Both the position numbers and the translations under genes were made by a program. Below are positions 46,408 through 57,845 of a stretch of 64,000 nt of DNA, one piece after another. Numbering within the stretch: the first letter of the stretch is position 1; each line of letters begins with the position of its first letter. The notes beneath the pieces were generated by a model that saw only the letters and a program-made list of their open reading frames with translations, was not told where the DNA came from and made no database searches. This stretch comes from Codonopsis lanceolata (taxonomy: Eukaryota > Streptophyta > Magnoliopsida > Asterales > Campanulaceae): positions 161,460,302 to 161,524,301 of the forward strand of contig CM028377.1 of the NCBI GenBank assembly GCA_013146195.2. The letters are read 5' to 3'.

Positions 46408-47191
46408 TGATGTGGCAAAATCACAGCTTGGGCCGTCTTTGAGTTAGGTAGGATATCTGGGCTTCGAGATCACTTTCTTTGAGCCTATTAAGAACACAAG
46501 AAAGCCTGAGTGGAAGTGCAAGGCAGGGCCTCGCGAAACCCCTCCGGCGTGAAAGTAAGTCTCGTGTATAAGTAAGAAAGCAAATCGACAGAGTATCGAG
46601 GCTCAAAAAAGTGTGTGTACCTTGTTAATGATGATGGAGAGGTATTTATAGGTCCTCAAGGTGATTGAATCCGTCTAGGATTCAGTTTCCATGTTTACCC
46701 AATCAATCAAGGGGAGAATCCCTTGATTTTAGGCATGATAAGTGGCTGACCACGTAGGTGTAGGAGCAGATAAGACAAGTATCCTGCTCAAGTAAGGAGA
46801 CCTTTGACTTGCCTTGGAGAGCAAGCCTTCGGTGCTTCCCATTTGATGTGTGCCCGGGGGAGCAGGGCTCTGCCCGGGTATTCCAATTGCATTGCTCTTG
46901 AACTTGATGTAGGTCCAAGGGACGACCCCTGGTCGGGCGGGCAAGGCCAATGATCGACCAGGTTTGGAAGAGATGAATCTGGTTTCTTTGCTAAATGAGT
47001 GACGTTCGGGCATAGCCCCTGGCCGGATAGGCAAGGCCTATGCCCGGCCAGGTCTGGACGGGATTTACATTGCTCGCTGCTCGATACTTCTATCACTTTG
47101 CTCGCTGGACCTGTGGGCCCCATATGCATTGTGCTCGTGATTGACGCTAACTCGTGCATTGCTCGTGACCGGGCTTGGGCTGGGCGTATCA
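46408..47191 (-). repeat. 5' LTR of gypsy element 2
   Basis: Minus strand start TGATACGCCCAGCCC, end GCCACATCA; 784 bp. A CCTATAAATACC TATA box lies near 46645. It abuts repeat A copy 2 at 47191/47192. Confidence 0.92.
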
Positions 47192-48837
47192 ACTAACATT
47201 ATGAAGTCCCAACAAATTTATGTCATTTCATAAAAATTTCCATGAGTTCGCACCTTCCAAAGTTTCCATCATTAAGTTTCAAATTTAAACGTGTCCAAAT
47301 ACGTGAAAAGCAACAAATACAATCAACTTTTATAGATCCAATTTTATATTTGATTTTTTTTTTGTGATTTCATCATATCCGATAAATTATAATAACAAAT
47401 ACCCACCATTTATAAATAAGCAAAATATCTAAAAATATATATATGAAAAATTTTATAGATCCGATTTTATAATTTCAACAAAAAAATTATTTATATATAT
47501 TAAAATTTTGTCCATTTCATAATATCTGAATTACAATCACAAAAAAACTCATCTAAATCACAAATGTACACAATTACTTATAATTTAATTTTGTCCACAA
47601 ATTTTACGCCTTTTAGAAATATTTTAATTTTGAAGTGCGTCTATTATCTAATTAGCATCCATCATTAAATCAAGAAAATATTACTACAAAATTTGAAAAA
47701 AAAAACTTTTTTAAAATTTATAATTTTACTAACACAAAAAATGAATTTCTATATAAGCATTTGTCTCAAATGTTACTTTTTCTTTATTCTTTTAATTTTG
47801 TTTAATTTGAATATTCATTAATAAAATAGATATATGTTTGTGCGTTTAACCCACGGATGTGAAACTAATTATTTAGAAACGGAGGAGTAGTTAAGCATAA
47901 AAAAATACAATAAAATTCAAAATTTTGTTGTCTGGTTCTTGGATTAAGATGGTACTAACTACATTAAGACAAGTAGTATCCAATTAATGAATTTGTTATC
48001 CGTTTAATTATTGGTCTTGAATCGTGATTGTTCATTCTTTCATCATAATATGATTTTGAAAGAACAAATCTTAATACAGAACCTATGAAATATTTAATAC
48101 AGTATTTTTGGCTATGAAAATACTATATAACAAAAGTCCAAACAAAAAAATTTTAAACATCACCGTCGATGGCCACCACCTACCACCACCTGTCACCAAG
48201 CCGCCCAGCCCAAATGCCCACTGCCCAGACCCTCCTCCAGCCCAACCTACACCTTCAGCCCAAAAACCAGACCCTCTACCCAACCCAGCCTACCCTATGC
48301 CAACCCACCAGACGCTCCCCAAGCCCAACCCATACCCTCTTCCCTCCCCACCACCCAGCCCAACCCACACCTCAACCACTCCCTCGCCCAGTTTGCCCAA
48401 CCTACACACCTTTGCCCCTCCCCTAGTCCCTATGCCTTGTTTTTTTACTTTTCATTAAAAAAAATTCGCAAGGGCAATTTGATCTATTTTTTTTAAAAGT
48501 GTTATATTAAGTATTTTACAAGTGCTGTGTTAAATGTTTATGTTTTGAAATTTAGGGTGTACTACTTACGAATACCATTACATATTACTTTTTTGACATT
48601 GTATGACGGAAAATTAAACAAGGAAATCAAGCTAAAAAAAAAGAACCATATAAAGGCTGATAAATTTATATAATGATATCTGTTGAGATGGTAAACTCAA
48701 ATTAGTGAGTATGAACATAGACCGTTAGGCCTGCATGAGTAAAAGAGTGCAACATTATATTTATAGCTAGATCTCCTGTGAAATCGTCTTACGGATCTTA
48801 ATTCGTTGACGGTGCCCCCACTCTCTTAATAATAATA

Positions 48838-49063
48838 GATTACGTAAAAATACAGAGAGAATTATCACATTTCAACAAATACCAAAGAGTTTCAATAATG
48901 AGCTTGGTACCCGCCGGCGACAATCTCTCTCATCTCACCGCCACCATACCTAGCCCAATTTCCACCCCTTACGAAGGCGGAACTTTCATAATCGACATAA
49001 CTCTTCCTGACGGATACCCCTTTGTGCCTCCTAAGATGAAGTTCATAACAAAAGTTGTCTTGA
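48838..49063 (+). pseudogene. E2 ubiquitin-conjugating enzyme fragment, copy 2, plus arm
   Basis: The frame from 48898 reads SLVPAGDNLSHLTATIPS, TPYEGGTFIIDITLPDGYPF and PPKMKFITKV, then ends at the hairpin centre. It corresponds to the antisense arm of copy 1 and keeps the N-terminal part in better shape than the partner arm. The catalytic cysteine region is absent. Upstream, TAATAATAGATTACGTAAAA at 48829 is the outer edge of the arm. Confidence 0.8.
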
Positions 49064-49067
49064 GGTC

Positions 49068-49320
49068 TATGATGCCAGACTTTTGTTATGAACTTCATCT
49101 TAGGAGGCACAAAGGGGTATCCGTCAAGTAGTTATGTCGACACGAAAGTACCGCCTGAAGGTGGAAATTAGGCTGGGTAACGTGGCGTTGAGATGGGAGA
49201 GATTGTCGCCGACTGGTACCAAGCTCATTATTGAAACGCTCTGGTTTTTGTTGAAAACTGATGTGATTATTCTCTCGGTATTTTTACCAAATCCACCATT
49301 ATTATTTTTTCTCCCCCGAC
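49068..49320 (-). pseudogene. E2 ubiquitin-conjugating enzyme fragment, copy 2, minus arm
   Basis: The minus-strand reading repeats the E2 core up to the KVWHHRP-like loop. About 16 bp are deleted around 49140-49160 compared with the matching arm of copy 1 (the segment before the C-C-T-T-C-A-G-G-C-G-G junction), so this arm is more decayed. With 48838-49063 it forms a foldback centred near 49065. Confidence 0.75.
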
Positions 49321-49639
49321 TTTTCTTCCGCTCCCAATTTATTTCACTGAATCACCTCTTATCCCTAGCCAGAATGCTAGTCACATATGAGTGGCTGTTT
49401 CCTCTAGCTTCCCAAGTCTATCCTCAAGCTTCTTAAATCTTAGCTCAACCTCCACAACTCTAAGCAGCTCCGCCAACATTTTCCTCCAAATATACGGCCA
49501 TTCACTCTCCTTTTCACTCCCTATACTCATGACAATCTTCCTACAGTTTGGAAGTGCTCGAGGAACGAAAGCTAGAAACAATGAAACCAATGTTATGCAT
49601 CTCTTACCATTTATACCATGTGAATGTGACTAGTCCAGA

Positions 49640-50230
49640 TGGAATCACAAATGAAAGGTACCAAATCCTCAACGACTAATTTATAACGGTAAATTTCTTT
49701 CCTTAATATACATGGGAAAAACAACGGAATGTTTTCAAGATGGAATCACTATAGAATAGTAACAAATCCTCCAAAGGATAATTCATAATGGTAAGTTTCT
49801 TTCTTAAATGTACATGGGAAAAACAACGGTATGTTTTCAAGATGGAATCACAAAGGAAAAGTATCAAATCCTCAAACGGCTAATTCATAACAATAAGTTT
49901 CTTTCCTTAATGTACATGGGAAAAACAACAAAATGTTTTGAAGATGAAATCACCAAGGAAAAGTATCAAATCCTCCAACGGCTAAATCCTAACGGTAAGT
50001 TATTTTCCTTAATGTTTATGGGAAAAACAACGGCATGTTTTCAAGATGGAATCACAAAGGAAAATTATCAAATCCGGTTACAGCTCATTTATAACGGTAA
50101 GTTTGTTTCCTTAATGTACATGGGAAAAACAACACTACATTTGAAAGATGGAATCACAGAGGATAAATGTATCATATCCACCAACGGCTAATTTGTAACA
50201 ATAAGTTTCTTTCCTTACTGTACATGGGAA
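49640..50230 (+). repeat. 102-bp tandem array, copy 2
   Basis: Six diverged units; 49808-50191 is one open frame of 127 codons (MYMGKTTVCFQDGITKEKYQ and three further units). The same array is at 1010-1615 in inverse orientation. A second-position or synonymous-site comparison of units would show whether it was ever selected as protein. Confidence 0.7.
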
Positions 50231-50351
50231 AAACAACGGTAAGTTTTCAACTTCTCCAACGGCTACATTTTCAATTATTGAATCACAATTTTCTAGAAAG
50301 CTAGTTAACGGCTATAATTATGTGTCAAGTTATATAAACTCAAGTGAGGAG

Positions 50352-51051
50352 TTCAGTTTATTTGGAGTTTAGTTTATGAGGAGTTCAGTTTATTTCTTTT
50401 AGGGTTTGAATTGTTTTAGGGCATATAAATGTCCTCTTACACGTTTGATTAGACATTTTTTATAATTAATTGAATTTTCTTATTCTCTTTGCTTCGTGTT
50501 TGAAAACTCTAAACTATCATAGGCTTGTTTGATATAGATTTCTCGTGATAAAAGTTCCTTTAGATTATTTCGCTGCGTCAGTTGTTCAAGATCATGGTAG
50601 GCTAGCTAATGCTTGTATTTTGTAGCAATTACTTAGGAAGTGGACGGCACAAACGGCTCAAGCAATGTGTCTCAAATTGGTTTTTTGAGTTGAATTAGAA
50701 TTGCGTTGACTTGTCAATTTTTAGATGTATTATTGGAGCTTGTCAAACATCGGCTAGAGAGTGTCAAAATTTTACTATTATTTATGTTAATAGGCAAGTT
50801 AACGCAATTGCTCGTTCTTTTGCATGAGTAGCTCGTTCATGTTGGCTATAGCGAATGGTAGAGACCTCAATTTGTAAATTATTTGAATTAATGAGGTTTC
50901 ATCTTTCCTCATGCTAACAAAAAAGAGTTTTGTTTTTAGTTTAGTTGTTTTTAGCTACGTTGGATTGCAAACTTTCTCAACTTCAAAACATATTGTGCCA
51001 TGACTATAACCGGGATGAACAATGCAATTTATGAGATATTTTGTAAACAAT
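50352..51051 (+). pseudogene. possible LINE RNase H remnant in intergenic sequence
   Basis: Around 50780-50850 the plus strand reads FTIIYVNRQVNAIARSFA, a stop, then VARSCWL. This recalls the end of RNase H domains in plant LINE-type reverse transcriptases (motif V-x-R-x-x-N-x-x-A-H-x-x-A). The upstream 50620-50780 is too broken to judge. The stretch ends AT-rich. Low confidence; otherwise nothing is recognised here. Confidence 0.3.
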
Positions 51052-51060
51052 AATCTTTTA

Positions 51061-51453
51061 GGGTAAAATTTAGGTCGGTCTCTTATCAAAAGTTTTCAAC
51101 TGCTCCACTATATTATGTTTTTTTTATAATTGAAAAAAAGATACTTTTGAAACGAAAAGACTACGATATCCTTAATGAATCGAACACATACGCATAAAGT
51201 ATATTGGGATTTTCTGCATCATGAATTCAATTTTTGCATCGAGAATCCAATTAATGCATCGCAATGAACAAATTGATACATTACAATGGAAAAATTGATG
51301 CATCGCAAAACACTGAGTAAGTGATCTTTAGTGCTCTTCCAGCTCATTAATGACATGATCGTCTTTTCGCCCCCAAAATTATATTTTTTCGATTAAAAAC
51401 ATAGGGATCGGTGGTTAAAAATGCATGAAAGGGAATAGGCCCACAATATCTCC
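51061..51453. mobile_element. mini-MULE (393 bp)
   Basis: Inward ends GGGTAAAATTTAGGTCGGTC and GGAGATATTGTGGGCCTATT match those of the larger MULEs. The internal order (ATACTTTTGAAAC, GACTACGATA, TTAATGA) occurs at the left and inverted at the right. Flanking 9-mers AATCTTTTA and AATCTTTTG match at 8 of 9 positions. The middle has short CATCGCAATG-type repeats. Confidence 0.8.
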
Positions 51454-51462
51454 AATCTTTTG

Positions 51463-52359
51463 CTTTAATGGTCAATTGGGCACCTAAACAAGATTGAGAA
51501 AAATGTCGGGAATATGTAATAAACGCATTCCTATTCAATCAACCAAAGACAAATGTTAGTGTTAGAGGTTGTGTTTTTTTGTCGCATACGTGATGATGAA
51601 CACAAATTACGAAATGTGTGTATATGTAAGAGTATGACTCTATGTAAAATCCTAATATTTTATCTATTTATATTTTTAAAATTAAATCAATTTGATAATA
51701 TTTTTGATATATTTGATCAAATAATATTTTATTGACTTTTGATGTTAGTTTAAATAAAATAAAAATATTAATATTTTATTCTAATTGATCAAATCAAATT
51801 ATGCTAGCTTTACTTTAAAATATTATATTATTAAAAGAAATGAGTATTTTCGGATGACAATAGTGGGTCTTAATTAATTATTGAGATTCTTGAAATAATA
51901 TATTATATTAACTAGATATATTGATTAGCTTTGAAGAATTGCAAGAACTTGGTAGGAAGTATTTTATATAACCGTATAAAACAAAACAAAACAAAATTGG
52001 TGTTCATAGTGGGGAAAAATGGGTCGTTTTGGCTGCGACCTCCTGCTCTCCATTTTATGATTCATCTTGGCTAGTGGTGAGCATTGTAAGCTACCTACCT
52101 CTAGTGATTTGATGCATGGAGAGTTTGTGTATTGCTAGCTTTGGCAATACGTTATCCCGACCTTTGCGTTATTCCTATAAATTAAGCACGGCACAATCTC
52201 TTTTGTAGTTAGTGAACAACAAGCTGGCCGAGTTTATTTAGATAATGATCCATGTACTCCCTTAAATAAAACCCGAGATTAATATTGTGTACGAATGGTG
52301 CTGTTTTCTTTAAGCCAAGAATAATTATTTCGATACCGTTAAATAGCGGGTTTTACCCG
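51463..52359. other. AT-rich stretch and possible LTR U3 of repeat B copy 2
   Basis: 51460-51960 is AT-rich with no gene. From about 52000 to 52360 there is promoter-like sequence with CCTATAAATTAAGC near 52172 just upstream of the shared part of repeat B, mirroring copy 1. The LTR start could be TGTTCATAGTGGGG near 51995, but there is no check on that. Confidence 0.35.
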
Positions 52360-53727
52360 AGGACTACCGTGGAAGGTTTTTAATATATTTTACTCAGCAA
52401 AGATAATCCTCTTTTAAGGTAAGGGAACAACTTGCTTATGTGTGTTCATAATACCATGTTATTATAATGTCCATGCTCGGAACCATGTGTTACCTGTGTA
52501 ACTTAGACAGATACTTGACGCATGAATATTATGAACAACTAGTTATTTAGCCCGTGCTATGCACGGGTATAATGTGGGATATATATATTTTTGTAATAAT
52601 AATATAACTTTTAGACATTATAATTAGATTGTTAATCTCTTCTATTGTTATAATTTTTTTTATATTGTTACCAATATTAAACGATTTTTTTATCTAAATA
52701 CTTTTAAAATTAATATAAGTTTCTAGCTAACGTGAGATACATATTTTGTATTAATAATAATAGTATTTTTTTTATCTAAAGACTTTTAAAATTAACATTT
52801 AACTTGATAATAATATTAGAAGTCATTTTGTTAAAAACTATTAAAATCATAATTCATTTTTAAACAATTTGAGATACATATTTTATATTTTTATTGGTAA
52901 TGAAAGTTTAAGTCTTTTATCTAAAGACTTTAAAACCAACACCACATTCTAACTATGTGGTATACATATTTTCTATTAGTAATAATAGTAGTGGATAAAA
53001 GACTTTTTAAACAATATTCATTTCTAAACAATGTGGATACATATTTTCTATTGGTAATAACAAAAAATGTCTTTATCTAATGACTTTTATAACCAATACT
53101 CATTTCTAAATAATATGAGATACATTTCTTTGTAACCAATGTGAGATACATCATCTAAAAACTTTTTAAATCAATATGACTTTATAACCAATGTGAAATA
53201 TTTCTCTTCTATTGCTAATAATTGTAGACTTTTAAAATCAACATCACTCTCTAACCAATGTGTAATACATATCCTCATTTGGTAATAATAGAAGAAGTCT
53301 TTTATTTTAAAAAAATTTATAACCAACATCTCTTCCTAAATAATGTGGGATACATCTCTTCTATTACATTGACGATAAAAGTAAAAGTCTTTTATCTAAA
53401 GACTTTTAAAACTAACATCATTTTTTAGCAAATGTAAGATATCTCTTCTATTAGTAATAATAGTAAAAGTTTTTTATCTAAAATTAAAATCAACATCACT
53501 TTCTAACCAATGTGAGATATACATATTCTATTGATAATAATGGTAGAAGTCTTCTATTTAAAGACTTTAAAAACAAACATTACCCTCTACCAAATGTATG
53601 ATACATCTATTCTATTGGTAATAATAGTATTTTTAAAACCAACATTAATTTATAGCCAATGTGTGATACATCTTTTCTATTGATAATAATAGTAGAATAC
53701 TTTGTAACCAATGTGAAATACTTGCAT

Positions 53728-54655
53728 CCATGTGGAAGCTTTAAAAATTTTGGTTTTCAAGTGACTTTGAAAATCAACATCACTTTCAACCAATGTATGA
53801 TGCATTTCTTCTATTGATACTTAATAATAGAATTTTTAAAACCAACATCAATTTCTAACCAATGTGGGATACATCTCTTCTATTGTTGAAAAAATAGTGT
53901 TTTTAGTGAAAGAAATTGTGCAACTTGAGGCACGAAATTCTTTACGTGTCATTTGTTTGTTGACGAAGGTAATTGCGCAAATTTGTTCTACTCGGTGAGA
54001 GCATCAAAATGATATATTTATTTGTCCAAATCGAGTTTTGGGTAATAAGATATCAAGACTTAAAGTATAATACTTGTTAAAATAATTAGTGTTTTTAGTG
54101 AGAGAAATTATGCAACTTGAGGCACGAATTTCTTTACGTGTCATTTGTTTGTTGGCGAATGTAATTGCGCAAATGTATTCTACTCGGTGAGAGCATCGAA
54201 ATCATATATTTATTTGTCCAAATCAAGTTTTGGATGAATAAGATATCAAGAGTTAAAGTATAATACTTATTAAAAATTAGTGTTTTTAGTGAAAGAAATT
54301 ATGCAACTTGAGGCACAAATTTCTTTACGTGTCATTTGTTTGTTGACAAAAGTAATTGTGCAAATGTGTTCTACTCATCAAGAACATCGAAATGATATAT
54401 TTATTTGTCCAAATCAAGTTTTGGATGAATAAAATATCAAAGCTTAAAGTATGATGTTAAAAGTGAGTCATTAGAAGGAATATCTAACCTTGAAGAGTTT
54501 TATCTCACATTGGTTAGAAGTAATGTTAGTTGTAAATTTTTTTTAAATATAAGTCTTCTACTATTGACAATAGAAGAAGTTATATATACTAATACTAATA
54601 CTCATTATCATTATGATTATTATTATGTATTATTATTAGTTAATGGTTAGAAAAC

Positions 54656-54660
<5 letters not shown>
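53728..54660. repeat. block with three 191-bp repeats (copy 1)
   Basis: Three units of about 191 bp (from about 53905, 54097 and 54288) contain GTGCAACTTGAGGCACGAAT, TTACGTGTCATTTGTTTGTT and TTTATTTGTCCAAAT. The block, starting CATCCATGTGGAAGC and ending ATGGTTAGAAAACCAAAT before a TA run (54659-54730), is a near copy of the interior of 55300-56245. Confidence 0.85.
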
Positions 54661-54732
<72 letters not shown>

Positions 54733-55181
54733 TATATTGCTAATAATAGTAAGTCTTTTATATAATCTAAAATAATTAAAAATCAACATCATTTTTTAAC
54801 CAATGTGAGATATACATTTTCTATTGGTAATAATGGTAGAAGTTTTTAACAAAAAACTTTAAAAATCAACATCACTTTATAACAAATGTATGATACATCT
54901 TTTCAATTAGTAATTAATAATAATATTTTTAATACAAACATCAATTTCTAACCAATGTGTGATACATCTCTTCTATTGGTAATAATAGTAGAATATTTTG
55001 TAACCATGTGAGATACATCTCTTGTAAAAGTGAAAGTCTTTAGTCTTTTAAAGACTTTAAAATCTAACATTTTCTTTTTTAAATAATGTGTTATATAATA
55101 TAAAATAATTTAAACTGAACATCATTTTCTAACCAATGTGAGATATACATATTCTATTGGTAATAATTGTAAAAATATTTT

Positions 55182-55240
<59 letters not shown>

Positions 55241-55242
<2 letters not shown>

Positions 55243-56331
55243 GGTGAGGAGCACTATGGTTGTGCCACCTCACCACCTTTGGATAAATCTTCATTCTAAA
55301 GCATCCATGTGGAAGCTTTAAAAACTTTTGGTTTTCTAGTGACTTTGAAAATCAACATCACTTTCCAACCAATGTATGATGCATGATGCATTTCTTCTAT
55401 TGGTACTTAATAATAGAATTTTTAAAACCAACATCAATTTCTAACCAATGTGGGATACATCTCTTCTATTGTTGAAAAATTAATGTTTTTTGTGAAAGAA
55501 ATTGTGTAACTTGAGGCACGAATTTCTTTACGTATCGTTTGTTTGTTAACGAAGGTAATTGCGCAAATGTATTCTACTCGGTGAGAGCATCAAAATGATA
55601 TATTTATTTGTCCAAATTGAGTTTTTGATAATAAGATATCAAGACTTAAAGTATAATATTTGTTAAAAAAATTAGTGTTTTTAGTGAGAGAAATTGTGCA
55701 ACTTGAGGCACGAATTTCTTTACGTGTCATTTGTTTGTTGGTAAATGTAATTGTGCAAATGTGTTCTACTTGGTGAGAGCATCGAAATGATATATTTATT
55801 TGTCCAAATTGAGTTTTGGATGAATAAGATATCAAGAGTTAAAGTATAATACTTATTAAAAAATTAGTATTTTTAGTAAAAGAAATTGTACAACTTGAGG
55901 CACAAATTTATTTACGTGTCATTTGTTTGTTGACAAAAGTAATTGTGTAAATGTGTTCTCCTCGGTAAGAACATCGAAATGATATATTTATTTGTCCAAA
56001 TCAAGTTTTGGATGAATAAGATATCAAAGCTTAAAATATGATGTTAAAAGTGAGTCATTAGAAGTAATATCTAATCTTGAAGAGTTTTATCCCACATTGG
56101 TTAGAAGTAATGTTAGTTGTAAAAGTTTTTAAATATAAGTCTTCTACTATTGACAATAGAAGAAGTTATATATACTAATACTAATACCCCTTATCATATT
56201 GATTGTTATTAGGTATTATTATTAGCTAATGGCTAGAAAACCAAAGGTTTTTAAAACTTCCACATGGATGATTTAGAATGAAGATTTATCTAAAGGTGGT
56301 GAGGTGGCACAACCATAGTGCTCCTCACCAA
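55241..56331. mobile_element. 1.1-kb unit with 99-bp terminal inverted repeats
   Basis: Ends are inverted repeats of about 99 bp (55241-55339 and 56233-56331), beginning TTGGTGAGGAGCACTATGG, with few mismatches. The interior carries three 191-bp repeats like 53728-54660. TA microsatellites border both sides (55185-55239, 56336-56370), so a TA target cannot be told from the repeat. It may be a MITE that inserted in a TA run, or a part of the Helitron end. No coding capacity. Confidence 0.7.
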
Positions 56332-56334
56332 CTT

Positions 56335-56375
<41 letters not shown>

Positions 56376-57316
56376 ATTAATTGAATCATGTTGCAGGAGA
56401 ATACAATGAGTTTACTTTACAACTCATTGGAATTCTTTATGTGTAAGTTTTCTTGTTGAGCACTAGTTTCAAACATGAAGTACTCGTATGAGCGGTCTTC
56501 AATTGCGCAATTGAACAGTTTATTATGGGGAGAGTAGGGAAACCTCGCTAGTTAGTAGTGGCACCCTACTCGGACTCGGAACCGAATTCTCCACTTTGGC
56601 CGAGTGGGGAAAATACCATTGAATAATATGTTAAGTATCACGACATGTCTGGGGTTGTAGGGGTCTAGCCTCGTGATGACTTGTACCCGGGTTGTGAATA
56701 ATTGATTGGTTTGATAAAGTGAACAAGATATTGATCAAGACATACAAGCTTCAACAACAATAGTGTGGGTGACAAGGTTGGAAGTGATTCGATCGGAGAT
56801 GTATCTTGATCCTGTATACTACATGTGTTTAACTTTCAGCTCTTTTATTTTATTTGCGAATAGTATTGATGAATATATTATTTGTTAATCTGGGCATCAT
56901 GACATTTTTTATGCTGCATACATGCATAACATACATAAGTATAGTATACCTTACTGAGTTTCGACTTACCCTTTATTATTTGTTTTCCTTAGATTGCAGT
57001 CATGTCGGAGGGTGACTCATATAGTTTTGATGGTCCTTGGAGTGCTAGCATGTATTCTCTTTTAGGGTAGCATTCCTAGAAGTTTATGGTCGACTTTATG
57101 GTTTTACTGTACAGGAAGACATGTAGTCTTCTATTTTGGTTTTAACGCTTCCGTGTCTGTAAAACTTTTAATAGGGCTTGTGGTCTATGTATATATAAGT
57201 TGAGTTGCTTAATGTTCTTCTATTTGTTTTAAAGTTCAGTAGGTTTGTTAAAGGTTATTTACAGGTAGATCGCGAGTGAGTTGGGTCCCACAAGAGGACA
57301 GATTCGGGTTGTGACA

Positions 57317-57845
57317 CACACACACACTCTCTCTCTCTCCCATATACAGTAGAGAGAGAGAGAGTATGACTCTCTGTGAATGAATTTTAATTCGTTTCTC
57401 ACAACTCAACCCAAAAACACACGATAAGAAATGCGTCTTATATAAAATACTTGTAAAACCGTCTATTATTTTTTTGCAAAAGGAGTATAAGCGCATTAAA
57501 ATTTCTTATCGACTTATGCACCGAGTGAGTTGCAAGCTTGAATTAAATACTCCATTTGGCGGTACAAGTGAGTGCTAATACCAACTCCCTTAAGAACTCC
57601 ATTAAGTGTGACTTAAAAGTTATCATGTTTGTTTTACGAAAAATGATTTTTGAAAAATGTCTTCCTTAATTTTCAGTGTTCTGTAATATTTGAAAAATAT
57701 AATAAATGTAAAAACTTTTACGTGTGAATGAAAAATGAAGCCTTTTTATTCCGAAAAATGACTTATAGACTTAATTTACGTAAATCATTTTCCAAAATTT
57801 GCTTATTTCAATTTTCTCCCTATTAGTATCATAATATACACATCA
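57317..57845. other. microsatellite and AT-rich stretch
   Basis: 57317-57365 has CA, CT and GA dinucleotide runs. The remainder is AT-rich without a supported frame. Confidence 0.5.

Larger units (their letters stand above)
32950..47191 (-). mobile_element. gypsy element 2 (Tat-like), complete but decayed, 14.2 kb
   Basis: In its own orientation: 5' LTR, tRNA-Asp-like primer site, gag, protease, RT, RNase H, a second (archaeal-type) RNase H, integrase, spacer, a large gene on the opposite strand, polypurine tract, 3' LTR. Dual RNase H and an extra opposite-strand gene are features of the Tat branch. A solo LTR of another family (35244-37056) is nested in the extra gene, so the element proper was about 12.4 kb. 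LTR divergence and many frameshifts show age. There is no target duplication (GCAAG versus ACTAA), and the flanks do not join into one repeat A copy. That suggests recombination between elements. Confidence 0.88.
47192..50351. repeat. repeat A, copy 2 (inverted), truncated by gypsy LTR
   Basis: This is the reverse complement of 890-4166 with the same order of parts, but without the long TA microsatellite. Its inner end is cut at the gypsy LTR. The AT-rich part is 47192-48110 and the C-rich tract about 48165-48440. The E2 foldback is 48838-49320, the coiled-coil-like fragment (minus strand) about 49381-49590, and the 102-bp array about 49640-50230. At the outer end it continues with extra GAGGAGTTCAGTTTA repeats up to about 50395. 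Confidence 0.85.
52539..56370 (-). mobile_element. Helitron-like insertion, 3.8 kb
   Basis: Comparison with repeat B copy 1 shows an insertion between A and T with no target duplication, the Helitron rule. On the minus strand the element ends with the hairpin CCCGTGCATAGCACGGG (52551-52567), eight bases, then CTAG, followed by host T. This is a textbook Helitron 3' end. The 5' end is a TA microsatellite rather than TC. Inside there is no helicase gene: 52570-53730 and 54740-55180 are diverged tandem units of about 80-90 bp (CCAATGTGAGATACAT, TATTGGTAATAATAG). Two larger duplicated blocks with 191-bp repeats and one TIR unit follow. It is non-autonomous. Confidence 0.82.
52360..57316 (+). repeat. 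repeat B, copy 2 (LTR-like), interrupted by Helitron
   Basis: Shared sequence with copy 1 covers 52360-52538 and 56371-56997. Beyond that, 56998-57316 continues to GGGTTGTGACA, which is a plausible LTR 3' end (CA), followed by a CA/CT microsatellite. The layout of TATA box, R-like region and U5 ending in TGTGACA suggests a solo LTR of a gypsy element. Start and target duplication are not established, so another dispersed repeat is possible. Confidence 0.6.
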
